Shown here: in pieces, positions 25,447-33,328 of the stretch | Layout of the letters: each line of letters opens with the position of its first letter | Numbering within the stretch: position 1 is the first letter of the stretch | Source of the DNA: JBDTGE01 sp050742975 | Lineage (GTDB): Bacteria; Actinomycetota; Actinomycetes; Mycobacteriales; Jatrophihabitantaceae | Assembly: GCA_050742975.1 (NCBI GenBank) | Contig: JBOGDQ010000019.1 | Coordinates: 1-39,091, forward strand | Length of the DNA: 39,091 nt | Reading direction: 5' to 3' | Position numbers and translations under genes: made by a program | Notes under the pieces: model-generated | Seen by the model: the letters and a program-made list of their open reading frames with translations, nothing else | Told to the model about the DNA's origin: nothing | Database searches by the model: none

Positions 25447-26190
25447 TCACCCGCGCTGCTCGAGGGCGGCTAGGTCGCGTTCGGCGTACAGGTGGTGCAG
25501 CCACTCTTCGTTGATGATGGTGCGTAGGCAGCGGCGTACCGGGTAGCTGTCCGACGGTGGGTAGCCCGGCGCTTGTACCGGGTCGGTGTTGCCGCCGAGC
25601 GTCTTGTCGATGAGCGTCGCGATGACGTCGTGCACGGTGCCCATGCGGTCGGCACGCAATGCGAGCACCTCGTCCAGGGACGGTCGTGCATCGGGGTCAT
25701 TCGGCACGCTCGGGTCGGGCTCCGCCTCGTCGTGACGCAGCCCCAGCGGGCTGTACGGTCGCGGGTCGCCGAGGATCGCGCGACGCACCCACGCGTCGGT
25801 GGCGAAAACGAGGTGACGCAGCGTCTCGATGAACGACCACTCGCCCTGGACCCGCTCGTGCAGCAGCGCGAGCGGCAACCGCTTGGCCCGCTCGACCGTC
25901 GGCGGCCACAACCGCTCGATGATCCCCCACGCCTCACGGAAGCCGTCCGCATCGACCGGGTCAAGCTTCGCCCGTTCCGGGTAGCGCCGGTTCAGCTCAG
26001 CCTCCACGAGCGGCCCGACGTCGACGCCGTTGATGCGCACGTTGCGGATCTCGCCGTCGATGTCGACATCTTCGAGCCACGCGCCGCGCAGCGTCGCACC
26101 AGTGAAGTACACGTTGCGGAACCACGCCCGCCTGAAATCGACCTGCTCGAACCGCGCGCCGGAGAAATCCCGCTTCACGTACTCGACCAT
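25447..26190 (-). CDS. Pentapeptide-repeat / DinB-like protein
   Basis: 247 aa. The N-terminus carries a short run of pentapeptide-type repeats (DFSGARFEQVDFRRAWFRNV, then FTGATLRGAWLEDVDIDGEI), followed by INGVDVGPLVEAELNRRYPE and a DinB four-helix bundle with the metal-binding His pattern (GEWSFIETLRHLVFATDAW, and EEWLHHLYAERDL). DinB-like proteins are mostly metal-dependent thiol transferases of unknown substrate. ATG 26190 (MVEYVKRDFSG) is chosen because homologues begin there; the in-frame ATG 26229 would add 13 residues. It is convergent with the upstream antitoxin gene. Confidence 0.85.
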   Translation of the reverse strand: MVEYVKRDFSGARFEQVDFRRAWFRNVYFTGATLRGAWLEDVDIDGEIRNVRINGVDVGPLVEAELNRRYPERAKLDPVDADGFREAWGIIERLWPPTVERAKRLPLALLHERVQGEWSFIETLRHLVFATDAWVRRAILGDPRPYSPLGLRHDEAEPDPSVPNDPDARPSLDEVLALRADRMGTVHDVIATLIDKTLGGNTDPVQAPGYPPSDSYPVRRCLRTIINEEWLHHLYAERDLAALEQRG

Positions 26191-26359
26191 GTGCCCAGCG
26201 TGCCACCACGGTCCGAAGCCGGCGGGCATCTGGGCCAGCGATCGCTTCCGGGACAGGCTCGGTCAGTTGTCGACTGTCGGCGAATCGGCCGCTCGCGCGG
26301 ACGCCGATCAGCAGGAAGGAGTCTCGACGGCCACAGCCCGCGACACGGGCGCAGATGCC

Positions 26360-26533
26360 ATGCGCGGGCAGCGCGTCGAGCTAGCCATTGACCTTCCTTA
26401 TGACGGCGAAGTTGCCGTCATTGGTTCTCCTCTGGAGCAGCGCACCGTCGGCTTCATCGAGAGGCTGATCGCTACGAAGCGCGATCTACCGCACGGCCAT
26501 CGCGCTGGGACGGGTACTGGCACTAGCGGTTGA
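26360..26533 (+). CDS. Small ORF of unknown function, possibly partial
   Basis: 57 codons beginning MRGQRVELAIDLPYDGEVAV and containing GSPLEQRTVGFIERLIATKR. The amphipathic pattern and 4-bp overlap with the next ORF (TTGA) suggest translation. The same frame is open far upstream without a convincing start, and GGAAGGAG at 26316-26323 is not followed by a start codon, so the 5' end may be mutated. No family recognised. Confidence 0.35.
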   Translation: MRGQRVELAIDLPYDGEVAVIGSPLEQRTVGFIERLIATKRDLPHGHRAGTGTGTSG

Positions 26534-26991
26534 GTCAACCCGTGTCGGCGCACACCGAGGCATACCGGAAATCCACCGGCTTAGCGCAGCCTGCCGTCGA
26601 TTTCGACCTGGGTGACGACTCGCGCGGCGCGGCGACAGTCGGGATCATCTACGACGAGATCGAGGGCCTGACAGTCCTCGCCGATTTCGACCAGGTTCGG
26701 ACGGTGCTCACCGACCCGGGTCTTGCCACGAAACCAATGTATCGACGTGCGGTGCTCGGCTACCTTCGCGACGAGAGTGTCTCTACCCTGCCGTTCCGTC
26801 GCTTCGCGGCAGAGGATCCCGAACGGGTCAGTCGGGTATTCGCCCACCTGTTGAACAAGCCGAAGGTCAGGTGGGAACGCGACGGCGAGGCGCTACTGCG
26901 CACATACAAGCCACGTCACGTCGACAGGCAACCGTGCCCGCAGATCGTCCCGCTCGGCGGCGCGCTCGCGCGAGCGCTGCACGCCGCGTAA
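26530..26991 (+). CDS. Hypothetical protein
   Basis: 153 codons from TTG 26530, or 149 from GTG 26542. Composition is protein-like: AVDFDLGDDSRGAATVGIIY, DEIEGLTVLADFDQVRTVLT, then a basic helical C-terminal half (YLRDESVSTLPFRRFAAEDP, HLLNKPKVRWERDGEALLRT). No signal peptide or membrane helix, and I do not recognise the family. A strong hairpin begins exactly at its stop codon, which supports a real transcription unit. It overlaps the preceding small ORF. Confidence 0.55.
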   Translation: MSQPVSAHTEAYRKSTGLAQPAVDFDLGDDSRGAATVGIIYDEIEGLTVLADFDQVRTVLTDPGLATKPMYRRAVLGYLRDESVSTLPFRRFAAEDPERVSRVFAHLLNKPKVRWERDGEALLRTYKPRHVDRQPCPQIVPLGGALARALHAA

Positions 26992-27020
26992 CGCCGAAGG
27001 CGCCACGCACTTCGGCGTTA
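26989..27020 (+). terminator. 11-bp stem hairpin at the stop of the hypothetical gene
   Basis: TAACGCCGAAG (26989-26999) pairs perfectly with CTTCGGCGTTA (27010-27020); loop 10 nt. The left arm contains the TAA stop codon. It has no T-tract. The following 272 bp to 27292 hold no supported gene. Confidence 0.6.
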
Positions 27021-27292
27021 CGGCCACCCCGCGGTGGAATCACGCCGGCGGTGGTGGCCAACACCGCGCCGTCCGGATAGCGACGTGACGAACGCGGCAC
27101 CACCGCGCCGAGCGGCGAGATCACCACCCCGCTTCCGGTGCGAGACGGTAGCAACTTCTAGCTGGATCTAGAAAAATGCGACGAGTTCCCCGCCGCGTCA
27201 GATCCGTGAGCCACGCGTGAGCCTCGTTGCGGATGCCGGAGTACCTGTAGGCGCCGGTACCGAACCAGCACGTCAAGCGCGGCGCGGGGCGC

Positions 27293-28078
27293 TCAGACTG
27301 TTGTGACAAGCCCGCCGTCTATGGCGTAGTCGCTGCCGGTGATGTTGGCGGCGCGGCTGCTCGCGAGGAACAGGACGAGGTCGGCGATCTCGTCGGGGCG
27401 GCTGAACCGGCCGGTGACGCTCTGGCTCGCCGCATCGTGCGCCACCGAGTCGGGCGTAGCACCGCTCGCGTTGGCCACAACTGCTGCGACTCCTTCGGTG
27501 CCGAGCCACAGATCGGTCTGGACAGGTCCTGGGCTGATGGTGTTGACGCGGACCTTGCCACCGAACTCTTTTGACAGTGACTTGCACAGGTTGGTGAGCG
27601 CGCCCTTGGCAGCGCTGTAGTCGATGACCGTGGGGTCGGGCAGAGCGGCGTTTACGGAGCTGATGGTGACGATGCTCGAGTCCTCACGTCTCAGCAGCGC
27701 CGGCAGCGCGGCGCGCATCGTGCGCGCGGCGGCAAGGAAGTTGAGAGTGAGCGTCCAGTCCCAGTCGGCGTCGCTGACTGACAGGAATCCGTTGAGGCTC
27801 GGGCGCACGCCACCAACGTTGTTGACGAGGATGTCGAGTTGGCCGAAGCGCTTGAGCGCGGCCGAGACAAGGGCGTCCGGTCCGCTGGCGTCGGCAAGAT
27901 CCACACGCACTGGGTACACGTCGTGTGTCTTGCCGAGTTGCTCGAGTTCTGGGCTGCCATGCAGCGCGCCAGCGGCGACGCGCACGCCCTCTTCGGCCAG
28001 GGCGCGCGTGATAGCCAGGCCGATCCCTTTGCTGGCACCGGTGACCAGCGCGACCTTCAGATCGAGATTCAGCTCCAT
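27293..28078 (-). CDS. SDR-family oxidoreductase
   Basis: 261-aa classical short-chain dehydrogenase/reductase. The cofactor motif TGASKGIG is at residues 13-20, NNVG follows strand 4, and the catalytic Ser (TISSVNA) and YxxxK (VIDYSAAKGALT) are present. The C-terminus GSDYAIDGGLVTTV is typical. The start ATG 28078 (MELNLDLKVALVTG) fits the family; the upstream in-frame extension is rejected. It lies 73 bp after the alpha/beta hydrolase gene on the same strand and is probably co-transcribed. Substrate unknown. Confidence 0.93.
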   Translation of the reverse strand: MELNLDLKVALVTGASKGIGLAITRALAEEGVRVAAGALHGSPELEQLGKTHDVYPVRVDLADASGPDALVSAALKRFGQLDILVNNVGGVRPSLNGFLSVSDADWDWTLTLNFLAAARTMRAALPALLRREDSSIVTISSVNAALPDPTVIDYSAAKGALTNLCKSLSKEFGGKVRVNTISPGPVQTDLWLGTEGVAAVVANASGATPDSVAHDAASQSVTGRFSRPDEIADLVLFLASSRAANITGSDYAIDGGLVTTV

Positions 28079-28151
28079 GCGCGGCGCCCTTCGGCTCGAT
28101 CGGCGATGGGTGATGCGAGATGGGTCAACAACTGCCCGGGCCCGTTGCGCA

Positions 28152-28949
28152 TCACAGACCCTGCTGCTTGAGCCACCGCAGCGCCGCGTCGCCGACCTCG
28201 CCCCACCCGCGGTCAACCGTCAGCGAGTGGCCGCGGTCGGGGAACTCGAGGATGTCGGTGACCGATTCGCTGTGTCGGTACTGCTTGAGCGTCGATCGGG
28301 TGACGGACTCCGGAACGGTGTGGTCCTTGCCGCCGGTCATCAGCAGCAGCGGGCCTCGGCCCGAGTTCGCCGTGTTCACCTTGGCCGGCGAGTGCGGGTT
28401 GAAGTTGGCGGCCGCCGCCTCGAACAGCGGCTTGCCCGGAGCAGGGATCACCCACCGCGCGAACAGTTCGTCGGACTCCGCGGGCTCGATCGCGTTTCCG
28501 AACGCGAAGCGGAACTGTTCGGCGGTCAGTTCCACGGTCTTGTGCTTGTTGGCTGGATTCCTGAAGACGGGCAGGGTCGCGCGCAACGCGGACAGCGGCA
28601 ATGGCAGGACACCCTTTATCTGCGCGGCGTCGATGGCTACCGCCGCCGCGGCGAGATCCTGACCGAGCAGTTTCTGCGCGATCAGGCCACCGAACGAGTG
28701 GCCGATCAGGACGGGCTGTGCGGGCAGATCGGCGATCACCGCGGCGTAGTGCTCGACGACGTCGTCGATGCCGTGGTCAGCCATCGGCTCCGGGTGTGCG
28801 CGCGCTTGCTGGATGTCGCTGGGTTCGCCCGGCCATCCTGGCGCTGACGCCACGTACCCGGCGTTGTTGAACAGGTCCAGCCACGGCTCCCACGAGGTTG
28901 TGTGCAGCCACAGACCGTGGATGAACAGGACAGGAATCTCGGTGCTCAT
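28152..28949 (-). CDS. Alpha/beta hydrolase
   Basis: 265 aa, no signal peptide. VLFIHGLWLHTTSW gives the oxyanion-hole HG, GHSFGG holds the nucleophile Ser85, the acid is probably in TGGKDHTVPE and the base His in DRGHSLTV. A cap region lies between (PVFRNPANKHKTVELTAEQF). The start is ATG 28949; an in-frame extension into the divergent TetR gene is rejected. It forms a likely operon with the SDR gene and is divergent from a TetR gene, its likely repressor. Confidence 0.92.
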   Translation of the reverse strand: MSTEIPVLFIHGLWLHTTSWEPWLDLFNNAGYVASAPGWPGEPSDIQQARAHPEPMADHGIDDVVEHYAAVIADLPAQPVLIGHSFGGLIAQKLLGQDLAAAAVAIDAAQIKGVLPLPLSALRATLPVFRNPANKHKTVELTAEQFRFAFGNAIEPAESDELFARWVIPAPGKPLFEAAAANFNPHSPAKVNTANSGRGPLLLMTGGKDHTVPESVTRSTLKQYRHSESVTDILEFPDRGHSLTVDRGWGEVGDAALRWLKQQGL

Positions 28950-28982
28950 CAGGCTGGCTCCGATCGCCGGGCGGGATGGATG

Positions 28983-28998
28983 TATACCGATCGTTCTA
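28983..28998. promoter_or_regulatory. Palindromic operator candidate between hydrolase and TetR genes
   Basis: TATACCGATCGTTCTA is symmetric at 12 of 16 positions around CGATCG. It lies in the 168-bp intergenic region of the divergent pair, 34 bp before the hydrolase start. It is a plausible site for the adjacent TetR protein. Confidence 0.5.
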
Positions 28999-29117
28999 CC
29001 TACCGCTGCGCATAATCTATTGACGCGCCCGTCCCAGCGGAAGGGGTGCCCGTCGCGCTGGCGTGCAATAGCCGGTTCAACAGCGACCGGACCACTCGCG
29101 AAAGAAGGCAGCATCCG

Positions 29118-29762
29118 ATGGCAGCAAGATCCGCCGCACAAGCCGGCGACATCGCGCCCACGGAACCGGTGACCTCGGCCGCTCGCCAGCGGATCCTCGA
29201 CGTCGCCGACCGGCTCTTCTACAGCGACGGCATCCACGCCGTGGGAATCCAACGGATCATCGAGGAGGCCGGCGTCACTCGCGTGACGCTCTACCGCCAC
29301 TTCCCGTCCAAGGACGAGCTGATCTCGGCCTACCTGGACGGCCGCGCGCAATACGACCGCGACCAGGTCAACGCACTGATCCACGCCCACATCGACAATC
29401 CACGCCAGGCATTGACCGAGCTCGCCACCGTGCTCACCGATGACAACTTCGCCGCGATGCAACGAGGCTGCCCGTTCATCAACACCTGCGCCGAGTTCAC
29501 GACGACGCACATCACGCGCACCCAGGCCCGCGAGCACCGCGCCTGGGTCACAACCGCGCTGGAAGGCCTCTTGACCGCGATCGGCCACCCCAGGCCCACA
29601 TCAGCCGCCCACCAGTTGATGATGCTGCGCACCGGCGCCGTCGTGTCCGGCGCACTCGACGACAACCGCCACCTGAACGAGGACTTCCTGACCTGCTGGA
29701 ACCAAGTCATCGACCTCCAGCGCGAGCCCCCGCGCCGGTCAGGTCACCGTAATCGAGTGTGA
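29118..29762 (+). CDS. TetR-family transcriptional regulator
   Basis: 214 aa. HTH domain: RQRILDVADRLFYSDGIHAV, IIEEAGVTRVTLYRHFPSKD, then a helical ligand domain with AMQRGCPFINTCAEF, whose Cys pair could sense an electrophile. AGAAGG lies 9 nt before ATG 29118. The final residues (RRSGHRNRV) overlap, on the opposite strand, the fragment of an Ig-like gene, so its C-terminus was probably altered by the recombination that brought the fragment there. Divergent from the hydrolase-SDR operon. Confidence 0.9.
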   Translation: MAARSAAQAGDIAPTEPVTSAARQRILDVADRLFYSDGIHAVGIQRIIEEAGVTRVTLYRHFPSKDELISAYLDGRAQYDRDQVNALIHAHIDNPRQALTELATVLTDDNFAAMQRGCPFINTCAEFTTTHITRTQAREHRAWVTTALEGLLTAIGHPRPTSAAHQLMMLRTGAVVSGALDDNRHLNEDFLTCWNQVIDLQREPPRRSGHRNRV

Positions 29763-29890
29763 CGCGCGGCTGCCGGAGAAATTCCCGTCGCCGCTATAGG
29801 TCGCGGTCACCGTTCCGGAGCCCTTCTTGCTCGGGGCGATGACCGAGACGGACACCGTGCCGTCTGCGGACGCCAGGAGCGTGACGACCC
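29739..29890 (-). pseudogene. Fragment of an Ig-like domain surface protein
   Basis: On the minus strand the frame reads VTLLASADGTVSVSV through GSGTVTATYSGDGNFSGSRA and ends HSITVT-stop. This is the C-terminal strand pattern of a bacterial Ig-like repeat (the TATYSGDxNF motif). It has no start of its own and is joined directly to the P450 fragment. It overlaps the end of the TetR gene by 24 bp. Confidence 0.7.
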
Positions 29891-30106
29891 GTCCAGGGCA
29901 AACGCGGCGTGCATGTCCTTGGACAGCCTGGTGTCCTTCAGCGCTGACCGGGCCTCGTCGTAGCTGGCTGCCAGCCATGCCTGGCGGCCGTCGGCCAGCG
30001 TCACCGGGTGCACCGGCCCCGCGCGCACCGCCGCATACAGCCCGAATGGGTCGTCGCGATCGTGGCCACCCCAGTCGGCGAGTGCGTCTGCGACGGTCAC
30101 AGCCAT
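29891..30106 (-). pseudogene. N-terminal fragment of a cytochrome P450 gene
   Basis: From ATG 30106 it reads MAVTVADALADWGGHDRDDP, FGLYAAVRAGPVHPVTLADG and WLAASYDEARSALKDTRLSK up to AFALD, the normal first 72 residues of an actinobacterial P450. The gene then stops being P450 at the junction with the Ig-like fragment, so the haem-binding Cys region and over 80% of the enzyme are missing. Non-functional. Confidence 0.8.
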
Positions 30107-30139
30107 CTGCCTCTCGGTTCGAACTCGGCAATCGGGTGA

Positions 30140-30499
30140 TCAGAAGCTGAACGTGGTGGCGCCATCGCCGATCCACTCCCACAGGTGGACCGTTCCACCC
30201 AGCCGTGCGTTCGGCACCAGGTTGGCCTCGTCGAGCTCCTTGGCGTTGAAACAGAGCGGACAGACCAGCAACTGGCCACCGGCCGCCGCGAAGCGAGCCG
30301 TCAGCTCGGTGATCGGCGGACAGCCCACGCAGGTCGTTCCGACGGCGACGCCCTTGATCGAAAGCCGCACGCCCTCCTTGGTCAGGAACATCAGGGTCTC
30401 TCGTCCGCTTTCGGCCGCGGCGACGGCGGTAAGCAGGGCGACCGTCACCTTCTCCGGGTCCTCGAGCCCGGTGACGAGGGAGACCGCCGCGCGGCTCAC
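30140..30499 (-). CDS. DsrE-family protein
   Basis: 119 aa. The DsrE/DsrF-like fold is suggested by VSLVTGLEDPEKVTVALLTA, ETLMFLTKEGVRLSIKGVAV and TARFAAAGGQLLVCPLCFNA. Cys residues in TTCVGCPPI and CPLCF could carry sulfur or sense redox state. The start is GTG 30499, overlapping the DUF4242 stop by 4 bp (30496-30499), so the two proteins are made together. Role unknown. Confidence 0.85.
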   Translation of the reverse strand: MSRAAVSLVTGLEDPEKVTVALLTAVAAAESGRETLMFLTKEGVRLSIKGVAVGTTCVGCPPITELTARFAAAGGQLLVCPLCFNAKELDEANLVPNARLGGTVHLWEWIGDGATTFSF

Positions 30500-30777
30500 T
30501 GCGCCATCTCCGAGGTGCTCGGGTCGATGACCTCGTGGATCCGGGCGACCGAGTCGACCGAGAACCCGCCGCAGCGGCTGTGCTCGCGGATCAGCTCCTC
30601 GTTCTCGGCCAGGTAGACGCAGGTGATCCGGTCGTCGGTGACGTAGCTGTGCACCCACTGGATGTCGGGGCCTAGATCGCGCAGGACCTTGTTCGACGTG
30701 TCGGCCAAGGTGGCCAGAGCAGCCGCGTCCATCTGGCCGGCGCCCGGAACCGTCCGATCGATGATGTACTTGCGCAT
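30496..30777 (-). CDS. DUF4242 family protein (SCO4226-like, nickel-binding ferredoxin-like fold)
   Basis: 93 aa. YIIDRTVPGAGQMDAAALAT, then IQWVHSYVTDDRITCVYLAE and IREHSRCGGFSVDSVARIHE match the DUF4242 pattern, including the WVHSYV strand. A Streptomyces member binds nickel. A GGAG lies about 7 nt upstream of ATG 30777. It leads the operon with the DsrE gene and is divergent from the HD/LuxR regulator. Confidence 0.85.
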   Translation of the reverse strand: MRKYIIDRTVPGAGQMDAAALATLADTSNKVLRDLGPDIQWVHSYVTDDRITCVYLAENEELIREHSRCGGFSVDSVARIHEVIDPSTSEMAQ

Positions 30778-30830
30778 TGCAGTCTCCGTCCTGTGAATCG
30801 GTCAGCGACCGTGTCGTCGCTGCGTTCAGG

Positions 30831-30859
30831 ACGCTATGGAGCCTGGCGGGGCTCGTCAT
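30831..30859 (-). promoter_or_regulatory. Promoter candidate for the DUF4242-DsrE operon
   Basis: On the minus strand ATGACG (30859-30854) and TAGCGT (30836-30831) are separated by 17 bp. They match 4/6 and an actinobacterial TAnnnT -10. Transcription would start near 30824, about 47 nt before the ATG. Confidence 0.45.
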
Positions 30860-30886
30860 GAGGTATTCACCCCACACCGAGCGCCC

Positions 30887-30892
30887 TACAAT
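30887..30892 (+). promoter_or_regulatory. -10 TACAAT of a leaderless HD/LuxR promoter
   Basis: TACAAT (5/6 to consensus) ends 6 nt before ATG 30899, so transcription would begin at or within a base of the start codon. No Shine-Dalgarno is present. The -35 is weak. Confidence 0.6.
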
Positions 30893-30898
30893 CCCGCC

Positions 30899-32461
30899 AT
30901 GGCCGATTCCGGGGTTCGGCTCGCCGACCTGCTGGTGTCGATGTCACTGGTGACCGACCTCGGCTTCGGGCAGCCGTCGGAGCACATGCTGCGCTCGGCG
31001 CGGATAGGGATCCGGCTCGGCGAGCGACTGGGCCTTGACACGGCGCAGATGGCCACCCTCTACGACGTCGGCCTCCTGACCTACGTCGCCTGCCCGACGT
31101 ACGGGGACGAAGCTGCGAAGACCTTCGGGGAGGACATCGACTTCCGCGCACATGCCCTCCAGCAGGATCTGGCCGGATTCCCCGCGATGGTCTTCATGCT
31201 GCGACGGGTCGGTCACGGCAGCTCCGGCTTCAACCGCGCCCTTCAGGCCGCCGCGTTCATGTCGACCGGCGGCCGCGCCGTGGTCGAGCAGATGGCTGCG
31301 CACTGCTCCGTGGCCGGTGCGCTCGCCGACCGGCTGGGACTGGGCGCGGAAGTCAGAGCGGGTATCGAGCAGGCGTACGCGAGATGGGACGGCCGCGGGG
31401 TCCCCGACACCCTATCCGGAGCCGAGCTGTCACTGGCTGCCCGGATCTCACATGTCGCCGAGGCCTGCGAGGTGTTCCAACGCACCGTCGGCGTCGATGC
31501 TGCGGTGCAGGTGGTGGGTGCACGCAGCGGCACCCACTTCGACCCCGAGATCGCGAAGGCGGCGACGACCGACTCCGCGTCGCTGTTCGATGGCATCAGC
31601 GAGAACACAGTCGAGGAGCTCGTCGTCGCCGAGCCGGTCGAACGCGTCAACCTCACCGACGACGAACTCGATTCCGCGCTCGAGGCGATAGGCGACTTCT
31701 GCGACCTGCGCTGCTCGTTCTTCGCCGGCCACGCCCAAGGCACCGCCGCACTGGTCGCAACGGCGGCCGAACTGCTGCGGATGCCACCGGACGACGCGCG
31801 CCTGGCCTACCGCGCCGCACTCGTCCACGACGTCGGCCGGTTCGGGGTGGACGCGTCGGTGTGGTCGCACCCCGGGCCGCTGTCGGCCAGCCAGCGCGAA
31901 CGCATGCGGATGCACGTCTACTACGTCGAGCGGATCTTCGCCCGGCCCGCACCGATGCGCAGGATCGGCCTTCTGGCCGCCACCCACCACGAACGCATGG
32001 ACGGCTCGGGTTACCACCGCGGCGTCGGCGCGGCAATGCTCTCGTCGCAGGCTCGGCTGCTGGCTGCGGCGCACAGCTATCACGCGATGCTGCAACCGCG
32101 CCCCTACCGCGAGGTGTTGACCGAGGCCGAGGCGCGCTACCAGCTTCAGACCGAAGCCGCGCAGGGACGGCTGGACCCGCCGTCGGTCGACGCGGTGCTG
32201 GCCGCGGCCGGGCATCGCACCAGCCGGACGCGCGCCGAGGGGCCGATGGGGCTGACGGCCCGCGAGAGCGAGGTGGTGGGCCTGCTCGCCCAGGGACTCG
32301 CGAACAAGATGATCGCGAAGCGGTTGGGCATCAGCCCGAAGACGGTGAGCAACCACGTCGAACGCGTTTACGCGAAGCTCGGCGTGACGAACCGGGCGGG
32401 GGCCGCAATGGCCGCTATGCAGTACGGGCTGGTGGAATCGGCGCCCTCGCCGGTGAGCTGA
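30899..32461 (+). CDS. Tandem HD-GYP-like phosphohydrolase with C-terminal LuxR HTH
   Basis: 520 aa. The first half ends in a degenerate HD-GYP pattern (YARWDGRGVPDTLSGAELSL, AARISHVAEACEVF). The second half holds the intact-looking metal site: HDVGRFG (His310, Asp311) and HHERMDGSGYHRG (363-375), close to HHExxxGxGYP of HD-GYP but with His for Pro. From about residue 450 comes a LuxR helix-turn-helix (LTARESEVVGLLAQGLANKM, ISPKTVSNHVERVYAKLGV). HD-GYP domains often hydrolyse cyclic dinucleotides; here the output would be DNA binding. Substrate unproven. It is divergent from the DUF4242-DsrE operon. Confidence 0.88.
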   Translation: MADSGVRLADLLVSMSLVTDLGFGQPSEHMLRSARIGIRLGERLGLDTAQMATLYDVGLLTYVACPTYGDEAAKTFGEDIDFRAHALQQDLAGFPAMVFMLRRVGHGSSGFNRALQAAAFMSTGGRAVVEQMAAHCSVAGALADRLGLGAEVRAGIEQAYARWDGRGVPDTLSGAELSLAARISHVAEACEVFQRTVGVDAAVQVVGARSGTHFDPEIAKAATTDSASLFDGISENTVEELVVAEPVERVNLTDDELDSALEAIGDFCDLRCSFFAGHAQGTAALVATAAELLRMPPDDARLAYRAALVHDVGRFGVDASVWSHPGPLSASQRERMRMHVYYVERIFARPAPMRRIGLLAATHHERMDGSGYHRGVGAAMLSSQARLLAAAHSYHAMLQPRPYREVLTEAEARYQLQTEAAQGRLDPPSVDAVLAAAGHRTSRTRAEGPMGLTARESEVVGLLAQGLANKMIAKRLGISPKTVSNHVERVYAKLGVTNRAGAAMAAMQYGLVESAPSPVS

Positions 32462-32531
32462 CGCCGCCTCGGGAACCACAGCCGCGAAGATCGCGGTGTG
32501 CAACCGACCCACCTTGACGAGCGGAGCGTTC

Positions 32532-32818
32532 GTGTCTTCTACCGCACAGGCTGCGATGCCTGCACTTGACCATCAGGCCGAGCGATTGATCGAACTCGGT
32601 GTGCACGAGATCGCGCGACTGTCACCACGCGAGCTGTGTCGCGCCGCCGCCCCGCTCTACGGGTGCACGGCATCGACCGCGGTGACCACATGGCCACCAA
32701 CTGGAGCCCGATCGGGGCACGTCCCGGTGATCGATTCGTCGTCGAGACGAGCTGGCTCGGGGATCGGGGGCAGGTGAGCGATCCGGCGCCGAGTAGTGAC
32801 GACGTTCGCCGCTCATAG
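32532..32818 (+). pseudogene. Broken DUF5701-like gene
   Basis: From GTG 32532 the frame reads HQAERLIELGVHEIARLSPR and ELCRAAAPL, like the start of DUF5701 proteins. A second frame then reads RVHGIDRGDHMATNWSP, like a later part of the same family. The central 100 or so residues are missing and the two pieces are in different frames. It is therefore a remnant with a deletion and frameshift; assignment is by eye. Confidence 0.5.
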
Positions 32819-32864
32819 CCGATGTCCGCGCCCGACGCGCATCCGACGGGATGACGCCGTCGCG

Positions 32865-33161
32865 TCACTCGTCGCCGATGTAGCCCGTGGCGGGGTCGAT
32901 CATGGCGAGGAAGGTGCGGATGTGCTCGCGGTGCTCCTCCGCCGACCGACTGGGTGTCCCGCTCGACCCGAATCCGTAACCTCTGTTCGGCCCGCTCAGC
33001 CAGTCGTAGTTGGTGCCGCCGCCCGCTGCGCGGCGAACGGCGAACCTTTCGCCCTCGACCGTCAGTGTGAACAACACCGGCCCCGGCCTGCCCTCTGGCC
33101 CGCGGTACACATCCGGAACAGCGAGCGGGTCGCGCTCGTCGCCGCCGGGTTCCTTGTCCAC
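32865..33161 (-). CDS. Conserved hypothetical protein
   Basis: 98 aa, no signal peptide. PLAVPDVYRGPEGRPGPVLF, LTVEGERFAVRRAAGGGTNY and DWLSGPNRGYGF, ending IRTFLAMIDPATGYIGDE, recall a small conserved actinobacterial protein without an assigned function. The start is GTG 33161 (the ORF gives no ATG). It stands alone in a region of remnants but its ORF is intact. Confidence 0.75.
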   Translation of the reverse strand: MDKEPGGDERDPLAVPDVYRGPEGRPGPVLFTLTVEGERFAVRRAAGGGTNYDWLSGPNRGYGFGSSGTPSRSAEEHREHIRTFLAMIDPATGYIGDE

Positions 33162-33328
33162 CAGGGCAACTATTCACGATTTCGGACGCTGACGTTGATC
33201 GCGAGCACGCCCGGTGGCTGATCGGCTGCGGGACACGCGCCCGGTGAAGGCGCGCGTTAGGAGCCGACCAAGATCAGTACTGTGTGCGTTTTCCCGCGGC
33301 TAACTCGGTCACGTCCGTGGACGTTCGA

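Noticed and set aside
29739..30182. A single 147-aa fusion protein covering the Ig-like fragment
   Set aside because: The upstream part of this frame is only a shadow of the P450 fragment; the junction is between two truncated genes in different frames.
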